Of a stretch of DNA of 64,000 bases, positions 47,311 to 60,510 are shown one piece after another. This DNA is from Osmia lignaria lignaria (Eukaryota; Arthropoda; Insecta; Hymenoptera; Megachilidae). Both the position numbers and the translations under genes were made by a program. The stretch lies in contig NW_027478167.1 of assembly GCF_051020975.1 (NCBI RefSeq), forward strand, positions 13,206,001 to 13,270,000, in the 5' to 3' direction. The notes beneath the pieces are model-generated. The model was given only the letters and a program-made list of their open reading frames with translations, did not search any database and was not told the DNA's origin. Position 1 is the stretch's first letter. Each line of letters opens with the position of its first letter.

Positions 47311-50300
47311 GGAAACATAATTCTCTACAAAAAAGGTCTCTTAACATTTTGCCATAGCTCGCTTCGTTTCCGAGATATTTGCAGATATATCTCAAGGGAA
47401 GGGGCCTGACGGACATATTTCGAGATATTTCTTCTTCTTGTTGTTCTTCTTCTGCACAGCTAAACTGGAAGTGGCATTTCCAGCTCGCAATAGTGCAGAG
47501 TTATCTCAAAGAAAGGGGCCACGGTGTTTCTGTATCTCTATTATGTTGGTGCGGCTTCGGAACTTTTAACTATCTTGATATATCTCGAGAACTACGCATC
47601 TGATCAAAAAATATCATAGAACATAACTTGTAGGAAACATAATTCTCTACAAAAAAGGTCTCTTAACATTTTGCCATAGCTCGCTTCGATTCCGAGATAT
47701 TTGTAGATATATCTCAAGGGAAGGGGCCTGACGGACATATTTCGAGATATTTCTTCTTCTTGTTGTTCTTCTTCTGCACAGCTAAACTGGAAGTGGCATT
47801 TCCAGCTCGCAATAGTGCAGAGTTATCCCCAAGAAAGGGGCCACGGTGTTTCTGTATCTCTATTATGTTGGTGCGGCTTCGGACCTTTTAAATATCTCGA
47901 TATATCTCGAAAACTACGCTTCTGATCAAAAAATATCATAGAACATAAATTGTAGGAAACATAATTCTCTACAAAAAAGGTCTTTTAACATTTTGCCATA
48001 GCTCGCTTCGTTTCCGAGATATTTGCAGATATATCTCAAGGGAAGGGGCGTGACGGACATATTTCGAGATATTTCTTCTTCTTGTTGTTCTTCTTCTGCA
48101 CAGCTAAACTGGAAGTGGCATTTCCAGCTCGCAATAGTGCAGAGTTATCCCCAAGAAAGGGGCCACGGTGTTTCTGTATCTCTATTATGTTGGTGCGGCT
48201 TCGGACCTTTTAAATATCTCGATATATCTCGAAAACTACGCTTCTGATCAAAAAATATCATAGAACATAAATTGTAGGAAACATAATTCTCTACAAAAAA
48301 GGTCTTTTAACATTTTGCCATAGCTCGCTTCGTTTCCGAGATATTTGCAGATTTATCTCAAGGGAAGGGTCCTGACGTACATATTTCGGGATATTTCTTC
48401 TTCTTGTTGTTCTTCTTCTGCACAGCTAAACTGGAAGTGGCATTTCCAGCTCGCAATAGTGCAGAGTTATCCCGAAGAAAGGGGCCACGGTGTTTCTGTA
48501 TCTCTATTATGTTGGTGCGGCTTCGGAACTATTAAATATCTCGACATATCTCGAAAACTACGCTTCTGATCAAAAAATATCATAGAACATAAATTGTAGG
48601 AAACATAATTCTCTACAAAAAAGGTCTCTTAACGTTTTGCCATAGCTCGCTTCGTTTCCGAGATATTTGCAGATTTATCTCAAGGGAAGGGTCCTGACGG
48701 ACATATTTCGAGATATTTCTTCTTCTTGTTGTTCTTCTTCTGCACAGCTAAGCTGGAAGTGGCATTTCCAGCTCGCAATAGTGCAGAGTTATCTCAAAGA
48801 AAGGGGCCACGGTGTTTCTGTATCTCTATTATGTTGGTGCGGCTTCGGAACTTTTAAATATCTCGACATATCTCGAAAACTACGCTTCTGATCAAAAAAT
48901 ATCATACAACATAAATTGTAGGAAACATAATTCTCTACAAAAAAGGTCTCTTAACATTTTGCCATAGATCGCTTCGTTTCCGAGATATTTGCAGATTTAT
49001 CTCGAGGGAAGGGGCCTGACGGACATATTTCGAGATATTTCTTCTTCTTGTTGTTCTTCTTCTGCACAGCTAAGCTGGAAGCGGCATTTGCGGCTCGCAC
49101 TAGTGCAGAGTTATCTCGAAGAAAGGGGCCACGGTGTTTCTGTATCTCTATTATGTTGGTGCGGCTTCGGAACTTTTAAATATCTCGATATATCTCGAAA
49201 ACTACGCTTCTGATCAAAAAATATCATAGAACATAAATTGTAGGAAACATGATTCTCTACAAAAAAGGTCTCTTAACATTTTGCCATAGATCGCTTCGTT
49301 TCCGAGATATTTGCAGATTTATCTCGAGGGAAGGGGCCTGACGGACATATTTCGAGATATTTCTTCTTCTTGTTGTTCTTCTTCTGCACAGCTAAGCTGG
49401 AAGTGGCATTTGCGGCTCGCACTAGTGCAGAGTTATCTCAAAGAAAGGGGCCACGGTGTTTCTGTATCTCTATTATGTTGGTGCGGCTTCGGAACTTTTA
49501 AATATCTCGATATATCTCGAAAACTACGCTTCTGATCAAAAAATATCATACAACATAAATTGTAGGAAACATAATTCTCTACAAAAAAGGTCTCTTAACA
49601 TTTTGCCATAGCTCGCTTCGTTTCCGAGATATTTGCAGATATATCTCAAGGGAAGGGGCCTGACGGACATATTTCGAGATATTTCTTCTTCTTGTTGTTC
49701 TTCTTCTGCACAGCTAAACTGGAAGTGGCATTTCCAGCTCGCAATAGTGCAGAGTTATCTCAAAGAAAGGGGCCACGGTGTTTCTGTATCTCTATTATGT
49801 TGGTGCGGCTTCGGAACTTTTAACTATCTTGATATATCTCGAGAACTACGCATCTGATCAAAAAATATCATAGAACATAACTTGTAGGAAACATAATTCT
49901 CTACAAAAAAGGTCTCTTAACATTTTGCCATAGCTCGCTTCGATTCCGAGATATTTGTAGATATATCTCAAGGGAAGGGGCCTGACGGACATATTTCGAG
50001 ATATTTCTTCTTCTTGTTGTTCTTCTTCTGCACAGCTAAACTGGAAGTGGCATTTCCAGCTCGCAATAGTGCAGAGTTATCCCCAAGAAAGGGGCCACGG
50101 TGTTTCTGTATCTCTATTATGTTGGTGCGGCTTCGGACCTTTTAAATATCTCGATATATCTCGAAAACTACGCTTCTGATCAAAAAATATCATAGAACAT
50201 AAATTGTAGGAAACATAATTCTCTACAAAAAAGGTCTTTTAACATTTTGCCATAGCTCGCTTCGTTTCCGAGATATTTGCAGATATATCTCAAGGGAAGG

Positions 50301-51174
50301 GGCGTGACGGACATATTTCGAGATATTTCTTCTTCTTGTTGTTCTTCTTCTGCACAGCTAAACTGGAAGTGGCATTTCCAGCTCGCAATAGTGCAGAGTT
50401 ATCCCCAAGAAAGGGGCCACGGTGTTTCTGTATCTCTATTATGTTGGTGCGGCTTCGGACCTTTTAAATATCTCGATATATCTCGAAAACTACGCTTCTG
50501 ATCAAAAAATATCATAGAACATAAATTGTAGGAAACATAATTCTCTACAAAAAAGGTCTTTTAACATTTTGCCATAGCTCGCTTCGTTTCCGAGATATTT
50601 GCAGATTTATCTCAAGGGAAGGGTCCTGACGTACATATTTCGGGATATTTCTTCTTCTTGTTGTTCTTCTTCTGCACAGCTAAACTGGAAGTGGCATTTC
50701 CAGCTCGCAATAGTGCAGAGTTATCCCGAAGAAAGGGGCCACGGTGTTTCTGTATCTCTATTATGTTGGTGCGGCTTCGGAACTATTAAATATCTCGACA
50801 TATCTCGAAAACTACGCTTCTGATCAAAAAATATCATAGAACATAAATTGTAGGAAACATAATTCTCTACAAAAAAGGTCTCTTAACGTTTTGCCATAGC
50901 TCGCTTCGGTTCCGAGATATTTGCAGATTTATCTCAAGGGAAGGGTCCTGACGGACATATTTCGAGATATTTCTTCTTCTTGTTGTTCTTCTTCTGCACA
51001 GCTAAACTGGAAGTGGCATTTCCAGCTCGCAATAGTGCAGAGTTATCCCGAAGAAAGGGGCCACGGTGTTTCTGTATCTCTATTATGTTGGTGCGGCTTC
51101 GGAACTATTAAATATCTCGATATATCTCGAAAACTACGCTTCTGATCAAAAAATATGATAGAGCATAAATTGTA
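46667..51174 (+). repeat. Heptameric repeat, 2,254 bp, two copies (46667-48920 and 48921-51174)
   Basis: Seven monomers correspond at an offset of 2,254 bp. Diagnostic shared changes are CTTTTAACTATC with CATAACTTGTAGG, TTCGATTCCGAG with TTTGTAGATAT, TTATCCCCAAG, AAGGGGCGTGACGG, GGTCTTTTAAC, GACGTACATATTTCGGG and TTAACGTTTTGCC. Members 3 to 6 look almost identical between copies. The last member differs in its right part (CTAAGCTGG in the first, CTAAACTGG with TTATCCCGAAG in the second). Overlap with the preceding heptamer shows one heptamer's end serving as the next one's start. Confidence 0.9.
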
Positions 51175-52463
51175 GGAAACTTAATTCTCTACAAAAAAGG
51201 TCTCTTAACATTTTGCCATAGCTCCCTTCGTTTCCGAGATATTTGCAGATATATCTCAAGGGAAGGGGACTGACGGACATATTTCGAGATATTTCTTCTT
51301 CTTGTTGTTCTTCTTCTGCACAGCTAAGCTGGAAGTGGCATTTGCAGCTCGCAGTAGTGCAGAGTTATCTCAAAGAAAGGGGCCACAGTGTTTCTGTATC
51401 TCTATTATGTTGGTTGCGGCTTCGGAACTTTTAAATATCTTGATATATCTCGAGAACTACGCATCTGATCAAAAAATATCATAAAACATAAAAAGTGGGA
51501 AACTTAATTCTCTATAAAAAAGGTCTCTTAACATTTTGCAATAGCTCACTTCGTTTCCGAGATATTTGCAGATTTATCTCAAGGGAAGGGGTCTGACGGA
51601 CATATTTCGAGATATTTCTTCTTCTTGTTGTTCTTCTTCTGCACAGCTAAGCTGGAAGTGGCAATTGCAGGTCGCAATAGTGCAGAGTTATCTCAAAGAA
51701 AGGGGCCACGGTGTTTCTGTATCTCTATTATGTTTGTGCGGCTTCGGATCTTTTAAATATCTCGATATATCTCGAGAACTACGCATCTGATCAAAAAATA
51801 TCATTGAACATAAAAAGTAGGAAACTTAATTCTCTACAAAAAAGGTCTCTTAACATTTTGCCATAGCTCGCTTCGTTTCCGAGATATTTGCAGATTTATC
51901 TCAAGGGAAGGGGCCGGACGGACCTATTTCGAGATATTTCTTCTTCTTGTTCTTCTTCTTCTGCACAGCTAAGCTGGAAGTGGCATTTGCAGCTCGCAAT
52001 AGTGCAGAGTTATCTCAAAGAAAGGGGCCACGGTGTTTCTGTATCTCTATTATGTTGGTGCGGCTTCGGAACTTTTAAATATCTTGATATATCTCGAGAA
52101 CTACGAATCTGATCGAAAAATATCATAGAACATAAAAAGTAGGAAACTTAATTCTCTACAAAAAAGGTCTCTTAACATTTTGCCATAGCTCGCTTCGTTT
52201 CTGAGATATTTGCAGATTTATCTCAAGGGAAGGGGCCTGACGGACATATTTCGAGATATTTCTTCTTCTTGTTGTTCTTCTCCTGCACAGCTAAGCTGGA
52301 AGTGGCATTTGCAGCTCGCAATAGTGCAGAGTTATCTCAAAGAAAGGGGCCACGGTGTTTCTGTATCTCTATTATGTTGGTGCGGCTTCGGAACTTTTAA
52401 ATATCTTGATATATCTCGAGAACTACGCATCTGATCAAAAAATATCATAGAACATAAAAAGTA
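51175..52463 (+). repeat. Four monomers linking two heptamer zones
   Basis: The first (51175, 323 bp) and second (51498, with CTCTATAAAAAAGG) form the linked pair also seen at 43123/43446. The third (51820) has GGGGCCGGACGGACC and CTTGTTCTTCTTC. The fourth (52142) has TTTCTGAGATAT and CTCCTGCACAGC; its left and middle reappear in the monomer at 58903. Confidence 0.75.
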
Positions 52464-55400
52464 GGAAACTTAATTCTCTACAAAAAAGGTCTCTTAACAT
52501 TTTGCCATAGCTCGCTTCGTTTCCGAGATATTTGCAGATTTATCTCGAGGGAAGGGGCCTGACGGACATATTTCGAGATATTTCTTCTTCTTGTTGTTCT
52601 TCTTCTGCACAGCTAAGCTGGAAGCGGCATTTGCGGCTCGCACTAGTGCAGAGTTATCCCGAAGTAAGGGGCCACGGTGTTTCTGTATCTCTATTATGTT
52701 GGTGCCGCTTCGGAACTTTTAAATATCTGGATATATCTCGAGAACTACGCATCTGATCAAAAAATATCATTGAACATAAAAAGTAGGAAACTTAATTCTC
52801 TACAAAAAAGGTCTCTTAACATTTTGCCATAGCTCGCTTCGTTTCCGAGATATTTGCAGATATATCTCAAGGGAAGGGGCCTGACGGACATATTTCGAGA
52901 TATTTCTTCTTCTTGTTGTTCTTCTTCTGCACAGCTAAGCTGGAAGTGGCATTTGCAGCTCGCAATAGTGCAGAGTTATCTCAAAGAAAGGGGCCACGGT
53001 GTTTCTGTATATCTATTATGTTGGTGCGGCTTCGGAACTTTTAAATATCTTGATATATCTCGAGAACTACGCATCTGATCAAAAAATATCATAGAACATA
53101 AAAAGTAGGAAACTTAATTCTCTACAAAAAAGGTCTCTTAACATTTTGCCATAGCTCGCTTCGTTTCCGAGATATTTGCAGATTTATCTCAAGGGAAGGG
53201 GCCTGACGGACATATTTCGAGATATTTCTTCTTCTTGTTGTTCTTCTTCTGCACAGCTAAGCTGGAAGTGGCATTTGCAGCTCGCAATAGTGCAGAGTTA
53301 TCTCAAAGAAAGGGGCCACGGTGTTTCTGTATCTCTATTATGTTGGTGCGGCTTCGGAACTTTTAAATATCTCGATATATCTCGAAAACTACGCTTCTGA
53401 TCAAAAAATATCATAGAACATAAATTGTAGGAAACATAATTCTCTACAAACAAGGTCTCTTAACGTTTTGCCATAGCTCGCTTCGTTTCCGAGATATTTG
53501 CGGATTTATCTCAAGGGAAGGGTCCTGACGGACATATTTCGAGATGTTTCTTCTTCTAGTTGTTCTTCTTCTGCACAGCTAAACTGGAAGTGGCATTTCC
53601 AGCTCGCAATAGTGCAGAGTTATCTCAAAGAAAGGGGCCACGGTGTTTCTGTATCTCTATTATGTTGGTGCGGCTTCGGAACTTTTAAATATCTTGATAT
53701 ATCTCGAGAACTACGCATCTGATCGAAAAATATCATAGAACATAAAAAGTAGGAAACTTAATTCTCTACAAAAAAGGTCTCTTAACATTTTGCCATAGCT
53801 CGCTTCGTTTCCGAGATATTTGCAGATTTATCTCAAGGGAAGGGGACTGACGGACATATTTCGAGATATTTCTTCTTCTTGTTGTTCTTCTTCTGCACAG
53901 CTAAGCTGGAAGTGGCATTTGCAGCTCGCAGTAGTGCAGAGTTATCTCAAAGGAAGGGGCCACAGTGTTTCTGTATCTCTATTATGTTGGTTGCGGCTTC
54001 GGAACTTTTAAATATCTTGATATATCTCGAGAACTACGCATCTGATCAAAAAATATCATTGAACATAAAAAGTAGGAAACTTAATTCTCTATAAAAAAGG
54101 TCTCTTAACATTTTGCCATAGCTCACTTCGTTTCCGAGATATTTGCAGATTTATCTCAAGGGAAGGGATCTGACGGACATACTTCGAGATATTTCTTCTT
54201 CTTGTTGTTCTTCTTCTGCACAGCTAAGCTGGAAGTGGCATTTGCAGGTCGCAATAGTGCAGAGTTATCTCAAAGAAAGGGGCCACGGTGTTTCTGTATC
54301 TCTATTATGTTTGTGCGGCTTCGGATCTTTTAAATATCTCGATATATCTCGAAAACTACGCTTCTGATCAAAAAATATCATAGAACGTAAATTGTAGGGA
54401 ACATAATTCTCTACAAAAAAGGTCTCTTAACATTTTGCAATAGCTCGCTTCGTTTCCGAGATATTTGCAGATTTATCTCAAGGGAAGGGGCTGACGGACA
54501 TATTTCGAGATATTTCTTCTTCTTGTTGTTCTTCTTCTGCACAGCTACGCTCGAAGTGGCATTTGCAGCTCGCAATAGCGCAGAGTTACCTCAAAGAAAG
54601 GGGCCACGGTGTTTCTGTATCTCTATTATGTTGGTGCGGCTTCGGAACTTTTAAATATCGTGATATATCTCGAGAACTACGCATCTGATCGAAAAATATC
54701 ATAGAACGTAAAAAGTAGGAAACTTAATTCTCTACAAAAAAGGTCTCTTAACATTTTGCCATAGCTCGCTTCGTTTCCGAGATATTTGCAGATTTATCTC
54801 GAGGGAAGGGGCCTGACGGACATATTTCGAGATATTTCTTCTTCTTGTTGTTCTTCTTCTGCACAGCTAAGCTGGAAGCGGCATTTGCGGCTCGCACTAG
54901 TGCAGAGTTATCCCCAAGTAACGGGCCACGGTGTTTCTGTATCTCTATTATGTTGGTGCCGCTTCGGAACTTTTAAATATCTGGATATATCTCGAGAACT
55001 ACGCATCTGATCAAAAAATATCATTGAGCATAAAAAGTAGGAAACTTAATTCTCTACAAAAAAGGTCTCTTAACATTTTGCCATAGCTCGCTTCGTTTCC
55101 GAGATATTTGCAGATATATCTCAAGGGAAGGGGCCTGACGGACATATTTCGAGATATTTCTTCTTCTTGTTGTTCTTCTTCTGCACAGCTAAGCTGGAAG
55201 TGGCATTTGCAGCTCGCAATAGTGCAGAGTTATCTCAAAGAAAGGGGCCACGGTGTTTCTGTATCTCTATTATGTTGGTGCGGCTTCGGAACTTTTAAAT
55301 ATCTTGATATATCTCGAGAACTACGCATCTGATCAAAAAATATCATAGAACATAAAAAGTAGGAAACTTAATTCTCTACAAAAAAGGTCTCTTAACATTT

Positions 55401-56649
55401 TGCCATAGCTCGCTTCGTTTCCGAGATATTTGCAGATTTATCTCAAGGGAAGGGGCCTGACGGACATATTTCGAGATATTTCTTCTTCTTGTTGTTCTTC
55501 TTCTGCACAGCTAAGCTGGAAGTGGCATTTGCAGCTCGCAATAGTGCAGAGTTATCTCAAAGAAAGGGGCCACGGTGTTTCTGTATCTCTATTATGTTGG
55601 TGCGGCTTCGGAACTTTTAAATATCTCGATATATCTCGAAAACTACGCTTCTGATCAAAAAATATCATAGAACATAAATTGTAGGAAACATAATTCTCTA
55701 CAAACAAGGTCTCTTAACGTTTTGCCATAGCTCGCTTCGTTTCCGAGATATTTGCGGATTTATCTCAAGGGAAGGGTCCTGACGGACATATTTCGAGATG
55801 TTTCTTCTTCTAGTTGTTCTTCTTCTGCACAGCTAAGCTGGAAGTGGCATTTGCAGCTCGCAGTAGTGCAGAGTTATCTCAAAGGAAGGGGCCACAGTGT
55901 TTCTGTATCTCTATTATGTTGGTTGCGGCTTCGGAACTTTTAAATATCTTGATATATCTCGAGAACTACGCATCTGATCAAAAAATATCATTGAACATAA
56001 AAAGTAGGAAACTTAATTCTCTATAAAAAAGGTCTCTTAACATTTTGCCATAGCTCACTTCGTTTCCGAGATATTTGCAGATTTATCTCAAGGGAAGGGA
56101 TCTGACGGACATACTTCGAGATATTTCTTCTTCTTGTTGTTCTTCTTCTGCACAGCTAAGCTGGAAGTGGCATTTGCAGGTCGCAATAGTGCAGAGTTAT
56201 CTCAAAGAAAGGGGCCACGGTGTTTCTGTATCTCTATTATGTTTGTGCGGCTTCGGATCTATTAAATATCTCGATATATCTCGAAAACTACGCTTCTGAT
56301 CAAAAAATATCATAGAACGTAAATTGTAGGGAACATAATTCTCTACAAAAAAGGTCTCTTAACATTTTGCAATAGCTCGCTTCGTTTCCGAGATATTTGC
56401 AGATTTATCTCAAGGGAAGGGGCTGACGGACATATTTCGAGATATTTCTTCTTCTTGTTGTTCTTCTTCTGCACAGCTACGCTCGAAGTGGCATTTGCAG
56501 CTCGCAATAGCGCAGAGTTACCTCAAAGAAAGGGGCCACGGTGTTTCTGTATCTCTATTATGTTGGTGCGGCTTCGGAACTTTTAAATATCGTGATATAT
56601 CTCGAGAACTACGCATCTGATCGAAAAATATCATAGAACGTAAAAAGTA
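52464..56649 (+). repeat. Heptamer (2,254 bp) followed by its six-monomer derivative (1,932 bp)
   Basis: Monomers at 52464, 52786, 53108 and the left part of 53430 recur at 54718, 55040, 55362 and 55684, an offset of 2,254 bp. From the right part of 55684 onward the offset becomes 1,932 bp: 53752 right part/55684, 54075/56007, 54397/56329, and 54718/56650. One monomer was thus lost inside the copy, with the junction in 55684. Markers include TTATCCCGAAGTAAGG or TTATCCCCAAGTAACGG, CTACAAACAAGG, TTTGCGGATTT, GAGATGTTTC and CTTCTAGTTG. Confidence 0.9.
55684..56006 (+). repeat. Mosaic monomer recording loss of exactly one monomer
   Basis: The left part (CAAACAAGG, AACGTTTTGCC, TTTGCGGATTT, GAGATGTTTC, TAGTTG at 55811-55816) equals the monomer at 53430. 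The right part (CTAAGCTGG, CGCAGTAGTGC, CTCAAAGGAAGG, CCACAGTG, GGTTGCGGC) equals the following monomer at 53752. The switch falls between 55813 and 55837, which is the right half of the TTC/TTG tract. A copy of this mosaic sits at 61477-61799. Confidence 0.85.
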
Positions 56650-58259
56650 GGAAACTTAATTCTCTACAAAAAAGGTCTCTTAACATTTTGCCATAGCTCG
56701 CTTCGTTTCCGAGATATTTGCACATTTATCTCGAGGGAAGGGGCCTGACGGACATATTTAGAGATATTTCTTCTTCTTGTTGTTCTTCTTCTGCACAGCT
56801 AAGCTGGAAGCGGCATTTGCGGCTCGCACTAGTGCAGAGTTATCCCCAAGTAACGGGCCACGGTGTTTCTGTATCTCTATTATGTTGGTGCCGCTTCGGA
56901 ACTTTTAAATATCTGGATATATCTCGAGAACTACGCATCTGATCAAAAAATATCATTGAGCATAAAAAGTAGGAAACTTAATTCTCTACAAAAAAGGTCT
57001 CTTAACATTTTGCCATAGCTCGCTTCGTTTCCGAGATATTTGCAGATATATCTCAAGGGAAGGGGCCTGACGGACATATTTCGAGATATTTCTTCTTCTT
57101 GTTGTTCTTCTTCTGCACAGCTAAGCTGGAAGTGGCATTTGCAGCTCGCAATAGTGCAGAGTTATCTCAAAGAAAGGGGCCACGGTGTTTCTGTATCTCT
57201 ATTATGTTGGTGCGGCTTCGGAACTTTTAAATATCTTGATATATCTCGAGAACTACGCATCTGATCAAAAAATATCATAGAACATAAAAAGTAGGAAACT
57301 TAATTCTCTACAAAAAAGGTCTCTTAACATTTTGCCATAGCTCGCTTCGTTTCCGAGATATTTGCAGATTTATCTCAAGGGAAGAGGCCTGACGGACATA
57401 TTTCGAGATATTTCTTCTTCTTGTTGTTCTTCTTCTGCACAGCTAAGCTGGAAGTGGCATTTGCAGCTCGCAATAGTGCAGAGTTATCTCAAAGAAAGGG
57501 GCCACGGTGTTTCTGTATCTCTATTATGTTGGTGCGGCTTCGGAACTTTTAAATATCTCGATATATCTCGAAAACTACGCTTCTGATCAAAAAATATCAT
57601 AGAACATAAATTATAGGAAACATAATTCTCTACAAACAAGGTCTCTTAACGTTTTGCCATAGCTCGCTTCGTTTCCGAGATATTTGCGGATTTATCTCAA
57701 GGGAAGGGTCCTGACGGACATATTTCGAGATGTTTCTTCTTCTAGTTCTTCTTCTTCTGCACAGCTAAACTGGAAGTGGCATTTCCAGCTCGCAATAGTG
57801 CAGAGTTATCCCGAAGTAAGGGGCCACGGTGTTTCTGTATCTCTATTATGTTGGTGCGGCTTCGGAACTTTTAAATATCTCGCTATATCTCGAAAACTAC
57901 GCTTCTGATCAAAAAATATCATAGAACATAAATTGTAGGAAACATAATTCTCTACAAAAAAGGTCTCTTAACATTTTGCCATAGCTCGCTTCGTTTCCGA
58001 GATATTTGCAGATTTATCTCAAGGGAAGGGTCCTGACGGACATATTTCGGGATATTTCTTCTTCTTGTTATTCTTCTTCTGCACAGCTAAACAGGAAGTG
58101 GCATTTCCAGCTCGCAATAGTGCAGAGCTATCTCAAAGAAAGGGGCCACGGTGTTTCTGTATCTCTATTATGTTGGTGCGGCTTCGGAACTTTTAAATAT
58201 CTTGATATATCTCGAGAACTACGCATCTGATCGAAAAATATCATTGAACATAAAAAGTA
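56650..58259 (+). repeat. Five monomers continuing the 1,932-bp hexamer
   Basis: The first three and the left of the fourth match those at 54718, 55040, 55362 and 55684 at an offset of 1,932 bp. The fourth (57616) then keeps a different right part (CTAAACTGG, TTATCCCGAAGTAAGG, CTCGCTATATC). The fifth (57938) has TTTCGGGATATTTC, CTTGTTATTC and CTAAACAGG. Both are repeated at 59222 and 59544 (offset 1,606) and at 63409 and 63731. Confidence 0.8.
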
Positions 58260-58902
58260 GGAAACTTAATTCTCTATAAAAAAGGTCTCTTAACATTTTG
58301 CCATAGCTCACTTCGTTTCCGAGATATTTGCAGATTTATCTCAAGGGAAGGGATCTGACGGACATACTTCGAGATATTTCTTCTTCTTGTTGTTCTTCTT
58401 CTGCACAGCTAAGCTGGAAGTGGCATTTGCAGGTCGCAATAGTGCAGAGTTATCTCAAAGAAAGGGGCCACGGTGTTTCTGTATCTCTATTATGTTTGTG
58501 CGGCTTCGGATCTTTTAAATATCTCGATATATCTCGAAAACTACGCTTCTGATCAAAAAATATCATAGAACGTAAATTGTAGGGAACATAATTCTCTACA
58601 AAAAAGGTCTCTTAACATTTTGCAATAGCTCGCTTCGTTTCCGAGATATTTGCAGATTTATCTCAAGGGAAGGGGCTGACGGACATATTTCGAGATATTT
58701 CTTCTTCTTGTTGTTCTTCTTCTGCACAGTTACGCTCGAAGTGGCATTTACAGCTCGCAATAGCGCAGAGTTACCTCAAAGAAAGGGGCCACGGTGTTTC
58801 TGTATCTCTATTATGTTGGTGCGGCTTCGGAACTTTTAAATATCGTGATATATCTCGAGAACTACGCATCTGATCGAAAAATATCATAGAACGTAAAAAG
58901 TA

Positions 58903-59221
58903 GGAAACTTAATTCTCTACAAAAAAGGTCTCTTAACATTTTGCATTGGTCGCTTCGTTTCTGAGATATTTGCAGATTTATCTCAAGGGAAGGGGCCTGA
59001 CGGACATATTTCGAGATATTTCTTCTTCTTGTTGTTCTTCTCCTGCACAGCTAAGCTGGAAGTGGCATTTGCAGCTCGCAATAGTGCAGAGTTATCTCAA
59101 AGAAAGGGGCCACGGTGTTTCTGTATCTCTATTATGTTGGTGCGGCTTCGGAACTTTTAAATATCTCGATATATCTCGAAAACTACGCTTCTGATCAAAA
59201 AAGCATAGAACATAAATTGTA
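58903..59221 (+). repeat. 319-bp monomer with two unusual small deletions
   Basis: It lacks one base with neighbouring substitutions at the left (TTTTGCATTGGTCGC instead of TTTTGCCATAGCTCGC) and two bases at the right (CAAAAAAGCATAG instead of CAAAAAATATCATAG). Its left and middle (TTTCTGAGATAT, CTCCTGCACAGC) match the monomer at 52142, while its 3' haplotype is CATAAATTGTAGG. It is the only monomer that loses bases at these two places. Confidence 0.8.
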
Positions 59222-60188
59222 GGAAACATAATTCTCTACAAACAAGGTCTCTTAACGTTTTGCCATAGCTCGCTTCGTTTCCGAGATATTTGCGGATTTA
59301 TCTCAAGGGAAGGGTCCTGACGGACATATTTCGAGATGTTTCTTCTTCTAGTTGTTCTTCTTCTGCACAGCTAAACTGGAAGTGGCATTTCCAGCTCGCA
59401 ATAGTGCAGAGTTATCCCGAAGTAAGGGGCCACGGTGTTTCTGTATCTCTATTATGTTGGTGCGGCTTCGGAACTTTTAAATATCTCGCTATATCTCGAA
59501 AACTACGCTTCTGATCAAAAAATATCATAGAACATAAATTGTAGGAAACATAATTCTCTACAAAAAAGGTCTCTTAACATTTTGCCATAGCTTGCTTCGT
59601 TTCCGAGATATTTGCAGATTTATCTCAAGGGAAGGGTCCTGACGGACATATTTCGGGATATTTCTTCTTCTTGTTATTCTTCTTCTGCACAGCTAAACAG
59701 GAAGTGGCATTTCCAGCTCGCAATAGTGCAGAGTTATCTCAAAGAAAGGGGCCACGGTGTTTCTGTATCTCTATTATGTTGGTGCGGCTTCGGAACTTTT
59801 AAATATCTTGATATATCTCGAGAACTACGCATCTGATCGAAAAATATCATAGAACATAAAAAGTAGGAAACTTAATTCTCTACAAAAACGGTCTCTTAAC
59901 ATTTTGCCATAGCTCGCTTCGTTTCCGAGATATTTGCAGATTTATCTCAAGGGAAGGGGACTGACGGACATATTTCGAGATATTTCTTCTTCTTGTTGTT
60001 CTTCTTCTGCACAGCTAAGCTGGAAGTGGCATTTGCAGCTCGCAGTAGTGCAGAGTTATCTCAAAGAAAGGGGTCACAGTGTTTCTGTATCTCTATTATG
60101 TTGGTTGCGGCTTCGGAACTTTTAAATATCTTGATATATCTCGAGAACTACGCATCTGATCAAAAAATATCATTGAACATAAAAAGTA

Positions 60189-60510
60189 GGAAACTTAATT
60201 CTCTATAAAAAAGGTCTCTTAACATTTTGCCATAGCTCACTTCGTTTCCGAGATATTTGCAGATTTATCTCAAGGGAAGGGATCTGACGGACATACTTCG
60301 AGATATTTCTTCTTCTTGTTGTTCTTCTTCTGCACAGCTAAGCTGGAAGTGGCATTTGCAGGTCGCAATAGTGCAGAGTTATCTCAAAGAAAGGGGCCAC
60401 GGTGTTTCTGTATCTCTATTATGTTTGTGCGGCTTCGGAACTTTTAAATATCGTGATATATCTCGAGAACTACGCATCTGATCGAAAAATATCATAGAAC
60501 GTAAAAAGTA
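60189..60510 (+). repeat. Mosaic monomer with a 14-bp breakpoint interval
   Basis: The left part equals the TATA-like monomer at 58260 (CTCTATAAAA, GCTCACTTCG, AAGGGATCTG, CATACTTCG, GCAGGTCGC, ATGTTTGTGC). The right part equals the next monomer at 58582 (CTTCGGAAC, AAATATCGTGATA, GATCGAAAAATATC, GAACGTAAAAAG). The switch is between 60427 and 60440. The joined monomers are neighbours elsewhere (54075/54397, 56007/56329), so one monomer has been lost here. Confidence 0.85.

Larger units (their letters stand above)
58260..60510 (+). repeat. Seven monomers completing the 18-monomer unit
   Basis: Lengths are 322, 321, 319, 322, 322, 323 and 322. The set includes TTATAAAA-type 58260, GGGGCTGACGG-type 58582 (with CACAGTTACGC and CATTTACAGC), the short 58903, the pair 59222/59544 repeated from 57616/57938, the 323-bp 59866 and the mosaic 60189. 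It is the part of the large unit with the most monomer-scale rearrangement. Confidence 0.75.
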
